From contig NZ_CP056775.1 of NCBI RefSeq assembly GCF_016894445.1, forward strand, positions 3,908,001-3,972,000: a stretch of DNA of 64,000 nucleotides, in the 5' to 3' direction. This document shows, in pieces, positions 55,676 to 64,000 of the stretch. The notes beneath the pieces were generated by a model that had not been told where the DNA came from, made no database searches, and saw nothing but the letters and a program-made list of their open reading frames with translations. The DNA is from Dyadobacter sandarakinus. Its GTDB lineage: Bacteria; Bacteroidota; Bacteroidia; Cytophagales; Spirosomataceae. The translations under genes and the position numbers were made by a program. The stretch's first letter is position 1, and the number at the start of each line of letters is the position of its first letter.

Positions 55676-56101
55676 CTATTCCTGATAATCACGACGTACT
55701 ACGAATTTCGTCTTGATTGGCAGTTTTTGGGCAGCCAAACGCAATGCTTCATTTGCAGTATCCAAAGCAACACCTGTCGCTTCAAAAATGATAGTTCCCG
55801 GTTTAACAGGAGCTACCCAATACTCAGGAGCACCCTTACCTTTACCCATCCGAACCTCAGCAGGCTTCTTTGTAATCGGCTTATCAGGGAAAATTCTGAT
55901 CCAAACCTGGCCTTCCCTCTTCATAGCTCTGGTAACAGAAATACGAGCTGCCTCAATCTGGCGAGCGGTCAACCAACCTGGCTCAAGTGCTTTAATTGCA
56001 AATGATCCAAAAGCGATTTCATGTCCGCGTGTTGCCAAACCGTTGTATGAACCTTTTCCTTTCTGTTGCTTGCGAAATTTCGTTCTTTTCGGCTGTAACA
56101 T
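55676..56101 (-). CDS. rplP: 50S ribosomal protein L16
   Basis: The 141-residue protein begins [20 protein letters not shown]. It has [20 protein letters not shown] near residues 72-91, the L16 signature. It helps position the A-site tRNA. Length is normal. Confidence 0.97.
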   Translation of the reverse strand: MLQPKRTKFRKQQKGKGSYNGLATRGHEIAFGSFAIKALEPGWLTARQIEAARISVTRAMKREGQVWIRIFPDKPITKKPAEVRMGKGKGAPEYWVAPVKPGTIIFEATGVALDTANEALRLAAQKLPIKTKFVVRRDYQE

Positions 56102-56143
56102 GATTCCTATCTATTTAAACCGGTTAATCCGGAAAATATCTTA

Positions 56144-56965
56144 CTACTTCTTCTTGTTCTTGTTCCTTTTACGACGGTCTGCATCACCACCGCCCTCAGC
56201 TCCTGAACGAGGTGCGTCGTTACGACCGCCTCTTCTGTCCCGGCCACCGCGATCACCAGAACCTGGTCCGCCACGCTCACCAGAACCTCTTTCACTTCTG
56301 TCAGAAGCCGCAGTTGCAGCGCTTGGCGTTAAATCACGTTTTCCGTAAAGCTCTCCTTTGAAAATCCAGACTTTAATTCCAATTTTACCGTAAATGGTTT
56401 GAGCTTCTGAAATAGCATAGTCAATATCAGCGCGAAGTGTATGCAGAGGAATCCTACCTTCCTTATACTCCTCAGTTCTTGCCATTTCAGCACCACCCAG
56501 ACGACCTGCAAGTCGGATTTTTATTCCCTGTGTTCCAACACGCATGGCAGATGCAATTGATTGCTTCATTGCCCTACGATAAGAAATACGTGCTTGCAGC
56601 TGTTGAGCGATCGCCTCACCTACAAGTTTCGCATCGATTTCAGGTCTTTTTATTTCATAAATGTTAATCTGAACATCTTTACCTGTAATCTTTTTGAGCT
56701 CTTCCTTGATACGATCGACTTCACTTCCTCCCTTACCAATTACAATCCCAGGACGAGCCGTGTGAATTGTTAATGTGATACGCTTAAGTGTTCTCTCGAT
56801 TACTACCTTAGAAATTGAACCCTTTGGAATACGGGCTTTTATATAATTTCTGATCTTTTCATCCTCAACGAGCTTGTCAGAGAAGTCCTTACCTCCATAC
56901 CAGCTGGATTCCCATCCTCTGACAATCCCGAGTCTTAAACCTATAGGATTAACTTTTTGTCCCAT
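56144..56965 (-). CDS. rpsC: 30S ribosomal protein S3, with Arg/Gly-rich tail
   Basis: The 273-residue protein has the S3 core in residues 1-210. It includes the KH domain [20 protein letters not shown] near 74-93, and [20 protein letters not shown] near 175-194. Residues 211-273 form an Arg/Gly/Asp-rich low-complexity tail with RGG-like runs ([19 protein letters not shown]) ending in a lysine cluster. E. coli S3 has 233 residues. The tail may bind RNA. It is unlike the C-terminus of well-studied S3 proteins. Confidence 0.96.
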   Translation of the reverse strand: MGQKVNPIGLRLGIVRGWESSWYGGKDFSDKLVEDEKIRNYIKARIPKGSISKVVIERTLKRITLTIHTARPGIVIGKGGSEVDRIKEELKKITGKDVQINIYEIKRPEIDAKLVGEAIAQQLQARISYRRAMKQSIASAMRVGTQGIKIRLAGRLGGAEMARTEEYKEGRIPLHTLRADIDYAISEAQTIYGKIGIKVWIFKGELYGKRDLTPSAATAASDRSERGSGERGGPGSGDRGGRDRRGGRNDAPRSGAEGGGDADRRKRNKNKKK

Positions 56966-56983
56966 TCGATATAAATCGTTTAC

Positions 56984-57364
56984 TTATGATTCGGTAATAA
57001 CTGACTGTTCAACTACATTCTCAGACGCGTCATCCACAACAATTGTAATGTGGTTTGAACGTTTGCGAATCCTGTGAGCTCTACCTTGAGGTGCAGGACG
57101 TAACCGTTTCAACATACGACCGCCATCAACGAAGACAGTTTTTACGATAAGATCTGCATCTTCCAATTTGGCATCTTCGTTCAGTTGTTGCCAGTTAGCT
57201 ACCGCAGAAAGCAGCGTTTTATGTAAAAACGGCGAAGAAGCCCTTGGTTGAAATTTCAGCAACGCTAATGCCTTGCTGACCTTTTGGCCACGAATCATGT
57301 CTGCTACCAACCTCATTTTGCGAGGCGAAGTAGGGACATCTTTTAATATAGCTTTTGCTTCCAT
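56984..57364 (-). CDS. rplV: 50S ribosomal protein L22
   Basis: The 126-residue protein begins [20 protein letters not shown]. The loop near [20 protein letters not shown] extends into the exit tunnel. Length is normal apart from about 10 extra C-terminal residues. Confidence 0.97.
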   Translation of the reverse strand: MEAKAILKDVPTSPRKMRLVADMIRGQKVSKALALLKFQPRASSPFLHKTLLSAVANWQQLNEDAKLEDADLIVKTVFVDGGRMLKRLRPAPQGRAHRIRKRSNHITIVVDDASENVVEQSVITES

Positions 57365-57416
57365 GTTCTTTCAGGTATCCGCCTTTACGAAGTTCGGTCA
57401 GGCGTTCTTTTAATAT

Positions 57417-57695
57417 CTATTTTCTACCTTTATCTTTCTTCGCTGTGTGACCGCGGAAGTTCCGGGTTGGCGAGAACTCACCTAACTTATGCCCTACCAT
57501 ATTTTCAGTCACATAAACCGGAATAAACTTATTTCCATTGTGAACCGCAAATGTGTGTCCAATAAAATCAGGAGAGATCATTGAACGGCGGGACCAGGTT
57601 TTAATAACCGACTTACGAGCTGAGCTATTCATTGCCTGAACCTTATTCTCCAGACGAAAGTCGATATATGGGCCTTTTTTTAATGAACGTGCCAT
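57417..57695 (-). CDS. rpsS: 30S ribosomal protein S19
   Basis: The 92-residue protein begins [20 protein letters not shown] and has [20 protein letters not shown]. The C-terminal [20 protein letters not shown] is the S19 signature. It is in the head of the 30S subunit. Confidence 0.97.
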   Translation of the reverse strand: MARSLKKGPYIDFRLENKVQAMNSSARKSVIKTWSRRSMISPDFIGHTFAVHNGNKFIPVYVTENMVGHKLGEFSPTRNFRGHTAKKDKGRK

Positions 57696-57705
57696 TTAGA
57701 TCTTA

Positions 57706-58530
57706 TTATTTTTTACGTCGGCTTATGATTAATTTCTCAGAGTACTTATTCCGGTCGCGAGTCTTCAAGCCTTTCGCAAATTGACCATTTCTAGAACGAG
57801 GTTGTCCACCTGATGAGCGGCCTTCACCCCCACCCATCGGGTGATCCACAGGGTTCATTGCAACACCTCTTACTCGTGGACGGCGTCCCAGCCAACGTCT
57901 ACGACCAGCTTTTCCAAGAGAAACATTCATGTGGCTTGCATTAGATACCGTTCCCACAGTAGCGATACAAGTAGAAAGAATCATCCTCATTTCACCTGAT
58001 GGCATTTTCAGAATCGCATATCTGCCTTCCCGAGCCACAAGCTGCGCATATGAGCCAGCACTACGGGCGATCTGACCACCTTTACCTGGTGTAAGTTCAA
58101 TATTATGAACAATGGTACCAATCGGCATTGATCCGAGTGGAAGAGCATTACCCACTTCAGGAGCAACACTGCTACCCGCCACAACTACCTGTCCAACCTT
58201 AAGGGCGTTAGGAGCTATGATATATCTTTTCTCACCATCCTCGTACTGCACCAAAGCAATGCGGGCTGAACGGTTAGGATCGTACTCAATTGTAGTAACG
58301 GTTGCAGAAACATCCTGGCGATTTCTTTTGAAATCAATCACACGGTACTTTCTTTTATGACCGCCACCTATATATCGCATTGTGCGATGTCCCTGGCTAT
58401 TACGACCACCTGTTTTCTTGATGGTTTCCAGAAGACTCTTTTCAGGTTTCGCTGTTGTGATCTCGTCGAACACAGGAGCTGAGCGAAAACGCTGACCAGC
58501 ACTTGTAGGTTTTAATTTTTTAACTGCCAT
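57706..58530 (-). CDS. rplB: 50S ribosomal protein L2
   Basis: The 274-residue protein has the [20 protein letters not shown]-like region (here [20 protein letters not shown]) near 46-65. The C-terminal signature [20 protein letters not shown] lies near residues 223-242. L2 is needed for peptidyl transferase assembly. Length matches the family (273). Confidence 0.98.
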   Translation of the reverse strand: MAVKKLKPTSAGQRFRSAPVFDEITTAKPEKSLLETIKKTGGRNSQGHRTMRYIGGGHKRKYRVIDFKRNRQDVSATVTTIEYDPNRSARIALVQYEDGEKRYIIAPNALKVGQVVVAGSSVAPEVGNALPLGSMPIGTIVHNIELTPGKGGQIARSAGSYAQLVAREGRYAILKMPSGEMRMILSTCIATVGTVSNASHMNVSLGKAGRRRWLGRRPRVRGVAMNPVDHPMGGGEGRSSGGQPRSRNGQFAKGLKTRDRNKYSEKLIISRRKK

Positions 58531-58567
58531 TTGCTAAACGCTTCAAAGATTTGAATAACTCAACTAA

Positions 58568-58855
58568 TTAAGCTTCGCCGTAGATATCGATGATCTCACC
58601 TTCTGCTACTGTCACGATTGCTTTTTTAATCGTTGAAGTTTTTCCACTAACAAATTTTCCTCCCGAAGTACGAGACTTACTCTTACCGATGCTACGCATG
58701 GTGTGAACGCTTTCTACGGTAACCCCAAACAGCTTTTCAACAGCTTTCTTGATTTCCACTTTATTGGCACCAAGGGAAACTTCGAAAGCATATTTTCCCT
58801 GACCTCCCTGAGCCGTAACCTTTTCGGTTATAATCGGACGTTTCAGTACACTCAT
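58568..58855 (-). CDS. rplW: 50S ribosomal protein L23
   Basis: The 95-residue protein begins MSVLKRPIITEKVTAQGGQG and contains FEVSLGANKVEIKKAVEKLF. It binds domain III of 23S rRNA at the tunnel exit and docks SRP and trigger factor. It starts 2 bases downstream of the rplD stop. Confidence 0.96.
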   Translation of the reverse strand: MSVLKRPIITEKVTAQGGQGKYAFEVSLGANKVEIKKAVEKLFGVTVESVHTMRSIGKSKSRTSGGKFVSGKTSTIKKAIVTVAEGEIIDIYGEA

Positions 58856-58857
58856 CT

Positions 58858-59487
58858 TTATTTGTTCAGTTGGGTTTCCAAAATAGACAAAGCAGATTCA
58901 CTTATTAACAGGCGGTCTGCATACAGAAGATCATAAGTATTAACCGCCTCTACGGTGGTCACTTTTGCCTTAGGAATATTACGGCTAGACAAATAGACAT
59001 TGTTGTCAATTGCTGGCAAAATCAACAAGGTCTTTGTTCCTGTAAGAGCCAGTGAATTCAACACATTCAAATATGACTTCGTCTTAGGTGAATCGAAGTT
59101 GAATGCTTCCAGAATCGAGATTGAATCAGCCTTAGCTTTTGCTGCAAATGCAGACTTCCGTGCCAAGGATTTTACTTTCTTGTTGATCTTGAAGCCGTAA
59201 GTCCGTGGTCTCGGTCCGAAGATACGTCCACCACCTACAAATACAGGCGACTTTACGCTACCTGCACGAGCACCGCCCGTACCTTTCTGGCGCTTGATCT
59301 TTCTGGTTGAACGATTTACTTCTGCACGTTCTTTCGATTTGTGAGTTCCCTGACGCTGATTCGCGAGATACAATTTCACATCGAGATAGATAGCATGGGT
59401 ATTGGGCTCAATGCCGAAAACGCTCTCGGGCATGCTCACTTTTTTCCCGGTATCCTCTCCTTTTATATTAATTACAGACAGTTCCAT
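58858..59487 (-). CDS. rplD: 50S ribosomal protein L4
   Basis: The 209-residue protein has the tunnel loop near residues 45-95 (QRQGTHKSKERAEVNRSTRK, KRQKGTGGARAGSVKSPVFV). In E. coli L4 autoregulates the S10 operon by attenuation; whether that holds here is unknown. The gene follows rplC by 5 bases. Confidence 0.97.
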   Translation of the reverse strand: MELSVINIKGEDTGKKVSMPESVFGIEPNTHAIYLDVKLYLANQRQGTHKSKERAEVNRSTRKIKRQKGTGGARAGSVKSPVFVGGGRIFGPRPRTYGFKINKKVKSLARKSAFAAKAKADSISILEAFNFDSPKTKSYLNVLNSLALTGTKTLLILPAIDNNVYLSSRNIPKAKVTTVEAVNTYDLLYADRLLISESALSILETQLNK

Positions 59488-59492
59488 TGGTG

Positions 59493-60113
59493 CTATTTCT
59501 CAATAATTAGAAATGAATTTTTTGAACCAGGTACTGAGCCGCTCACTACTAAAATGTTTTGCTCAGGAATCACTTTCAGAATGCGCAGGTTCTGAATTTT
59601 TACACGATGGTTACCCATACGTCCACCCATGCGTATTCCCTTGAAAACACGCGATGGAAAAGAACAAGCACCAATTGAACCTGGGTGACGAGCTCTGTTG
59701 TGCTGTCCGTGCGTCTGACCGCCTACACCACCAAAACCATGACGCTTAACAACACCCTGAAAGCCGCGGCCTTTGGCAGAACCGACAACATCCACGAATT
59801 CGCCTTCTTCAAATACATCCTGTACCGAAAGAGAAGTGCCTAACGCATGCTCAACATCAAACTCCTTAAACTCAACTAGCTTTTGCTTAGGAGTCGTACC
59901 GGCCTTTTTAAAGTGACCGATCAACGGTTGTGAAGAGTTTTTTTCTTTTTTCTCTCCAAACCCTAACTGAATAGCCTTATAGCCATCCTTTTCATCAGAT
60001 CTTACTTGTGTAACAACACAAGGACCAGCCTGAATAACTGTACATGCCAGAGCCTGCCCGTCAGCATTGTACAAACTGGTCATTCCGATCTTCTTACCAA
60101 TTAAACCAGACAT
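59493..60113 (-). CDS. rplC: 50S ribosomal protein L3
   Basis: The 206-residue protein begins [20 protein letters not shown]. It has [20 protein letters not shown] and [12 protein letters not shown]-like sequence ([20 protein letters not shown]), both typical of L3. It is the first gene of its own transcription unit here, with a strong promoter about 50 bases upstream. Confidence 0.97.
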   Translation of the reverse strand: MSGLIGKKIGMTSLYNADGQALACTVIQAGPCVVTQVRSDEKDGYKAIQLGFGEKKEKNSSQPLIGHFKKAGTTPKQKLVEFKEFDVEHALGTSLSVQDVFEEGEFVDVVGSAKGRGFQGVVKRHGFGGVGGQTHGQHNRARHPGSIGACSFPSRVFKGIRMGGRMGNHRVKIQNLRILKVIPEQNILVVSGSVPGSKNSFLIIEK

Positions 60114-60161
60114 TTTGAAAATAATTTAGCAGGGTAAAAACTAATCTTTTAAAACGGACTG

Positions 60162-60192
60162 CAAAGGTAGGAAATCAAATTCCAGCATCCAA
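60162..60192 (-). promoter_or_regulatory. Bacteroidota-type promoter for the rplC operon
   Basis: On the minus strand TTG (complement of 60190-60192) is followed after 20 bases by TACCTTTG (complement of 60162-60169), an excellent match to TTG-N19/20-TAnnTTTG. It lies just downstream of the terminator after rpsJ, giving a leader of about 40 bases. Confidence 0.7.
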
Positions 60193-60224
60193 GCAGCTTA
60201 TTATTTATTCTTACTGATAATCAG

Positions 60225-60259
60225 CAAAAAAGGTCAGACGTTACATAAACATCTGACCT
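60225..60259 (-). terminator. Terminator after rpsJ
   Basis: On the minus strand AGGTCAGATGTT pairs with AACGTCTGACCT (one mismatch) around a short loop, followed by TTTTTT. It separates rpsJ from the rplC promoter. Confidence 0.8.
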
Positions 60260-60276
60260 CGGGTTTTTACATATCA

Positions 60277-60337
60277 AAGGTCTAAACCTGACAAGTAAAA
60301 GAGTTCAGATGTGGTTTCCAGATGGAACCTAGACCTT
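60277..60337 (-). promoter_or_regulatory. Structured region downstream of rpsJ with possible alternative pairing
   Basis: AAGGTCTA (60277-60284) and TAGACCTT (60330-60337) close a stem over an inner hairpin (GGTTTCC/GGAACC, 60312-60329). TCAGATGT at 60305-60312 is perfectly complementary to ACATCTGA at 60249-60256, which is part of the terminator stem at 60225-60259. That would allow an antiterminator-like switch. This is a reading of base pairing only. Confidence 0.4.
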
Positions 60338-60375
60338 CATCCAATTATGTAATGGCTTATTCGCAAGCCGACTTT

Positions 60376-60681
60376 CTAAACCTTAATTTCTACATCAACT
60401 CCGCTCGGCAATTCAAGCTTCATCAATGCATCAACTGTTTTCGCACTTGTAGAGAATATATCTACCAGACGTTTGTAAGTACAAAGCTGGAACTGCTCAC
60501 GTGATTTTTTATTAACGTGCGGAGAACGCAATACAGTGAACTTCTCAGTCTTTGTAGGCAAAGGAATAGGGCCACTTACTACCGCACCAGTTGCCTTTAC
60601 AGCCTTTACAATTTTCTCAGCCGATTTGTCAACCAAGTTGTGGTCAAATGACCGCAGTTTAATTCTGATTTTTTGATTCAT
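60376..60681 (-). CDS. rpsJ: 30S ribosomal protein S10
   Basis: The 101-residue protein begins [20 protein letters not shown] and has [20 protein letters not shown] with the S10 signature. It belongs to the 30S head and to the NusB antitermination complex. It follows fusA by 137 bases and, unlike in E. coli, is separated from rplC by a 262-base gap holding a terminator and a promoter. Confidence 0.97.
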   Translation of the reverse strand: MNQKIRIKLRSFDHNLVDKSAEKIVKAVKATGAVVSGPIPLPTKTEKFTVLRSPHVNKKSREQFQLCTYKRLVDIFSTSAKTVDALMKLELPSGVDVEIKV

Positions 60682-60782
60682 TTGAATGGATTGTTTCCGG
60701 TTCAGAAAAATTAATCAGAGATAACCCTGATCATCTGCCAGTGAAAGAACCATTTACTTCACTGACTTAATTTATATAAAGA

Positions 60783-60812
60783 ATCCGCTACCCGATTACT
60801 CAGGCAGCGGAT
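60783..60812 (-). terminator. Weak hairpin after fusA
   Basis: ATCCGCT (60783-60789) pairs with AGCGGAT (60806-60812), with extra GC/wobble pairs inside, and TTC TTT follows on the minus strand. Since rpsJ has no clear promoter, it probably lets transcription pass. Confidence 0.4.
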
Positions 60813-60818
60813 CATTCA

Positions 60819-62939
60819 TTACGCTTTAACCAAACCTTTTGCTCTTTCAATAACACCGTCTGCGATATTGTTAGGAACAATCTCGTAGTAAGCAAATGTC
60901 AGAGATGCAGTCGCACGGCCTGAAGACATAGTACGAAGATCGGTAACATAGCCAAACAATTCTGAAAGAGGTACATCAGCTTTGATAACCTGAGCTCCAT
61001 TGCGAGAGTCCATACCCCTCATAATTCCACGACGACGGTTAAGGTCACCAGTAATTGGACCGGTATACTCATCAGGAGTCAGCACTTCAACGTGCATGAT
61101 CGGTTCCATCAATTTCGATCCCGCATGGCGGGCAGCCTCTTTGAAACCAATTTTGGCAGCCAATTCGAAAGAGAGTGAATCTGAATCGACATCGTGGAAT
61201 GAACCATGGAACAAACGCACTTTCATCGAATCCAAAGGATAGCCTGCCAATGCACCATTAACCATTGCTGCTTCAAAACCTTTCTGAACAGGAGCGATGA
61301 ATTCGCGGGGGATAGCACCACCCACAACTTCGTTCACAAACTGCAAACCAGTTTTTGGTTCTTTACCTTCTTCGTTATCATCACGTGGTCCGATTTCAAA
61401 TACAATATCGGCGAATTTACCACGACCACCCGTTTGTTTTTTGTAAACCTCGCGGTGTTCAAAGTTCTTGGTAAGGATTTCCTTGTAAGCAACCTGAGGA
61501 GCTCCCTGGTTTACTTCCACCTTGAATTCACGACGCATACGGTCAATGATAATTTCAAGGTGCAGCTCACCCATACCTTTGATGATCGTCTGACCAGTCT
61601 CTTCGTTCGATTCAACCTGAAGTGTCGGATCTTCTTCAATCAGTTTAGTGATTGCTTTCGAGAAGTTGTCGCTGTCCGCGGCTTTCTTAGGCTCGATCGC
61701 ATAACCAATTACAGGCTCTGGAAACACCATTGATTCGAGAACGATCGGTGATTTTTCCTCAGAAAGTGTATCTCCTGTTTTAATATCTTTAAACCCTACT
61801 ACCGCACCAATATCACCTGCTTCAAGCTTATCAATCTGATTTTGCTTGTTAGCATGCATTTGGAAAATACGTGAGATACGTTCTTTGTTACCTGACCGGT
61901 TGTTCAATACATATGAACCTGATTCAAGCACGCCCGAGTAAGAACGGATGAAGCAAAGACGACCTACGTAGGGGTCAGTCGCAATTTTGAACGCCAGTGC
62001 GCAGAAAGGATCTTTTTCTGAAGGTTGACGGCTGATTTCGTTACCGGTGCGTGGATCTGTACCAATGATGCTTTCGCGATCCAATGGTGAAGGCAGAATA
62101 GCCATCACGTAATCCAGCATCGTCTGAACGCCTTTGTTTTTGAAAGAAGAACCGCAAACCATCGGTACAATCTTCATGCTGATCGTTGCAGCGCGCAATG
62201 CAGCGAGGATTTCATCTTCTGAGATCGAATTCGGATCTTCAAAATATTTCTCCATCAAAGTATCATCGAACTCAGCAACTGCTTCAAGCAATTTTTCTCT
62301 CCATTCGGTAGCTTCCTCGATCATATCGTCAGGAATAGGCACCTCAGTAAAGGTCATACCTTTGTCGGCTTCGTTCCACTCAATACCACGGAAGTTAACC
62401 AGATCAACCACACCACGGAATGAATCTTCAGCACCAATCGGCAATTGAAGAGGCACAGCATAGCTGCCCAGCATTTCTTTAACCTGAGTACAAACTTTCA
62501 GGAAGTCAGCACCTGAGCGGTCCATTTTATTTACAAACCCGATACGTGCTACATTGTAGTTGTTAGCAAGACGCCAGTTTGTTTCAGATTGAGGCTCAAC
62601 ACCATCCACTGCACTGAAAAGGAATACCAATCCATCCAGAACGCGCAAAGAACGGTTTACCTCAACTGTAAAGTCAACGTGTCCCGGCGTATCAATGATG
62701 TTGATATGGTATTTTTCATCACGGTAATTCCAGTTAACAGTAGTGGCAGCGGATGTAATTGTAATACCACGCTCCTGCTCCTGCTCCATCCAGTCCATGG
62801 TAGCTGCACCATCATGCACTTCTCCAATTTTGTGGCTTACCCCTGCATAGTACAGGATACGCTCCGTTGTCGTTGTCTTACCGGCATCAATGTGCGCAGC
62901 AATACCAATGTTTCTTGTTAATCTTAAATCACGTGCCAT
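60819..62939 (-). CDS. fusA: Elongation factor G
   Basis: The 706-residue translocation GTPase has the P-loop AHIDAGKT at residues 15-22, the switch motif [14 protein letters not shown], and NKMD in order. Domains II-V follow. The C-terminal [20 protein letters not shown] is domain V. Length is that of bacterial EF-G (about 704). It has its own promoter just after the rpsG terminator. Confidence 0.98.
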   Translation of the reverse strand: MARDLRLTRNIGIAAHIDAGKTTTTERILYYAGVSHKIGEVHDGAATMDWMEQEQERGITITSAATTVNWNYRDEKYHINIIDTPGHVDFTVEVNRSLRVLDGLVFLFSAVDGVEPQSETNWRLANNYNVARIGFVNKMDRSGADFLKVCTQVKEMLGSYAVPLQLPIGAEDSFRGVVDLVNFRGIEWNEADKGMTFTEVPIPDDMIEEATEWREKLLEAVAEFDDTLMEKYFEDPNSISEDEILAALRAATISMKIVPMVCGSSFKNKGVQTMLDYVMAILPSPLDRESIIGTDPRTGNEISRQPSEKDPFCALAFKIATDPYVGRLCFIRSYSGVLESGSYVLNNRSGNKERISRIFQMHANKQNQIDKLEAGDIGAVVGFKDIKTGDTLSEEKSPIVLESMVFPEPVIGYAIEPKKAADSDNFSKAITKLIEEDPTLQVESNEETGQTIIKGMGELHLEIIIDRMRREFKVEVNQGAPQVAYKEILTKNFEHREVYKKQTGGRGKFADIVFEIGPRDDNEEGKEPKTGLQFVNEVVGGAIPREFIAPVQKGFEAAMVNGALAGYPLDSMKVRLFHGSFHDVDSDSLSFELAAKIGFKEAARHAGSKLMEPIMHVEVLTPDEYTGPITGDLNRRRGIMRGMDSRNGAQVIKADVPLSELFGYVTDLRTMSSGRATASLTFAYYEIVPNNIADGVIERAKGLVKA

Positions 62940-63036
62940 GACAGATGGTGATGTGTTATATTATATTCGATGTGCAATCCGATAAAGAAGCGGCAAATCC
63001 CGGTGCTATCCTGCGGACATTCCGAAATTCGAAGCG

Positions 63037-63067
63037 CAAAAGTATAAATAGTTGATTATAAAAACAA
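63037..63067 (-). promoter_or_regulatory. Bacteroidota-type promoter for fusA
   Basis: On the minus strand TTG (complement of 63065-63067) is followed after 20 bases by TACTTTTG (complement of 63037-63044), fitting TTG-N19/20-TAnnTTTG. It lies 97 bases upstream of the fusA start. Confidence 0.65.
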
Positions 63068-63111
63068 TCAGTGCGTGTTATTTTTTGGATTGTTAACCTT
63101 TTGATTTCCGA

Positions 63112-63150
63112 CAAAAAATAAGCCGGTCGCCTGCAGGAGGCAACCGGCTT
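63112..63150 (-). terminator. Terminator after rpsG
   Basis: AAGCCGGT with inner GCCT (63120-63131) pairs with AGGC and ACCGGCTT (63137-63150) with one mismatch. ATTTTTTG follows on the minus strand, 20 bases after the rpsG stop. Confidence 0.9.
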
Positions 63151-63171
63151 GAAGTACACGCAAGATCCGAA

Positions 63172-63639
63172 TTAAAATCTAAAGTGTGAGAATGCTTTGT
63201 TTGCATCCGCCATACGGTGCGTATCGTCTTTCTTTTTAACCGCAGCACCTTCACCCTTAGCCGCTGCAATGATCTCACCGGCAAGACGGTCTACCATTGT
63301 TTTTTCACCGCGTTTACGGGAATAGTTGATCAGCCATTTCATACCAAGAGACTGCTTACGCTCAGGACGAACTTCAGTTGGTACCTGGAACGTAGCACCA
63401 CCCACGCGGCGGCTTTTAACTTCCACAGAAGGAGTAACATTGTTCAATGCCTTTCTCCATGTTTCCAGACCATTTTCGCTGGTTTTTTTCTCAACCAGTT
63501 CCAATGCATCATAAAAAATAGTGAAAGCAATGCTTTTCTTTCCTTCAAACATCAGGTTATTCACAAACTTGGTTACCTGAACGTCCCTGAACTTAGGATC
63601 CGGAAGAATATATCTTTTCTTAGGTTTGGACTTTCTCAT
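63172..63639 (-). CDS. rpsG: 30S ribosomal protein S7
   Basis: The 155-residue protein begins [20 protein letters not shown] and has [20 protein letters not shown] and [20 protein letters not shown], typical of S7. It initiates assembly of the 30S head and contacts the E site. It is 114 bases downstream of rpsL on the same strand. Confidence 0.97.
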   Translation of the reverse strand: MRKSKPKKRYILPDPKFRDVQVTKFVNNLMFEGKKSIAFTIFYDALELVEKKTSENGLETWRKALNNVTPSVEVKSRRVGGATFQVPTEVRPERKQSLGMKWLINYSRKRGEKTMVDRLAGEIIAAAKGEGAAVKKKDDTHRMADANKAFSHFRF

Positions 63640-63753
63640 TGTTGTTAAATGTTATACGAGGTTTCGTTTTGCAACTTATTCACCCGGCGCCACGCACCGG
63701 ATTACTTCCCTTTTATCAATTAAAATCTTAATAAAAGCAGAGAGAGTTACTTT

Positions 63754-64000
63754 TTATTTTTTCTTACCTTTTGTTGGTGCTGCCGGAGCCTGACCTGGTT
63801 TCGGACGTTTTGCACCATACTTCGAACGACGTTGCTTACGTCCGTTCACACCTGCGGTATCCAATGCTCCACGAATAATGTGGTAACGAACTCCCGGCAA
63901 ATCCTTAACCCTTCCGCCACGGATCAGAACGATCGAGTGCTCCTGAAGGTTGTGACCCTCACCCGGGATGTAGGCATTCACCTCTTTGTTGTTTGACAAG
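63754..64000 (-). CDS. rpsL: 30S ribosomal protein S12, C-terminal part
   Basis: About 82 C-terminal residues are visible; the start lies beyond the right edge. [20 protein letters not shown], then [20 protein letters not shown] and [20 protein letters not shown] identify S12, the decoding-centre protein. The tail beyond [10 protein letters not shown] has extra Pro/Ala and ends KGKKK. The positions most often mutated in streptomycin resistance lie partly outside the window. Confidence 0.95.
   Translation of the reverse strand, partial: LSNNKEVNAYIPGEGHNLQEHSIVLIRGGRVKDLPGVRYHIIRGALDTAGVNGRKQRRSKYGAKRPKPGQAPAAPTKGKKK

Noticed and set aside
60114-60375. A missed small ribosomal gene between rpsJ and rplC
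   Set aside because: No frame resembles a ribosomal protein; the gap is explained by a terminator and a promoter.

Overview
The window looks like a chromosomal segment of a Bacteroidota bacterium of the order Cytophagales, most like Dyadobacter or a close relative (family Spirosomaceae). The genus is an inference. The grounds are a SusC-like TonB receptor paired with a DUF4249 lipoprotein, an alpha-E/transglutaminase gene set, a NAD-dependent epimerase-type threonine dehydrogenase, a DAHP synthase-chorismate mutase fusion, zinc-less L36, promoters of the TTG-N19/20-TAnnTTTG type, and few visible Shine-Dalgarno sequences. I see no insertion sequence, prophage, CRISPR array, tRNA or rRNA. Most of the window is conserved core genome.

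Layout. (1) 1-6.4 kb: the start of an alpha-E gene, a HerA-like ATPase, a secreted oxidoreductase/ceramidase pair, a YceI protein and a transglutaminase. A periodic TCAGGT inverted-repeat cluster follows. (2) 6.4-9.2 kb: glycine C-acetyltransferase and threonine dehydrogenase, which turn threonine into glycine and acetyl-CoA, with a divergent Lrp/AsnC regulator. (3) 9.2-16.2 kb: a four-gene minus-strand cell-envelope operon encoding a small secreted protein, a TonB-dependent receptor, a DUF4249 lipoprotein and a macroglobulin-like protein with a plug-like segment. (4) 16.5-25.2 kb: a sugar-nucleotide epimerase, an HMG-CoA lyase, thymidine kinase, DAHP synthase/chorismate mutase, proline dehydrogenase, signal peptidase II and two conserved proteins of unknown function. 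(5) 25.5-30.2 kb: the outer-membrane biogenesis operon uppS-bamA-skp-skp. (6) 30.5-38.5 kb: a LytTR two-component pair whose kinase carries pentapeptide repeats, a DUF1080 protein, a fasciclin lipoprotein, ndk, nrnA, an FKBP lipoprotein, an ITPase and PPK2. (7) 38.5-45 kb: a coiled-coil membrane protein, a lipoprotein, and the gpmI, divIC, eno and carA genes. (8) 45-64 kb: the complete S10-spc-alpha ribosomal cluster and the str genes, all on the minus strand.

The ribosomal block runs rpsL-rpsG, fusA-rpsJ, then rplC to rplQ in canonical order with secY, map, infA and rpmJ inside. The sequence suggests at least three transcription units. A strong terminator follows rpsG, and a good promoter precedes fusA. 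A structured region with a terminator follows rpsJ, and a good promoter precedes rplC. Another hairpin with a T-run lies between rpsD and rpoA, and the block ends in a perfect terminator after rplQ.

I found no clearly new multi-gene system. The items most worth following up are the nested structure with possible alternative pairing between rpsJ and rplC, the pentapeptide-repeat histidine kinase, the TonB receptor/DUF4249/macroglobulin operon, and two non-coding inverted-repeat elements (6161-6354 and 39667-39750). All functional calls rest on reading the sequence and on recall of protein families; no database search was run.
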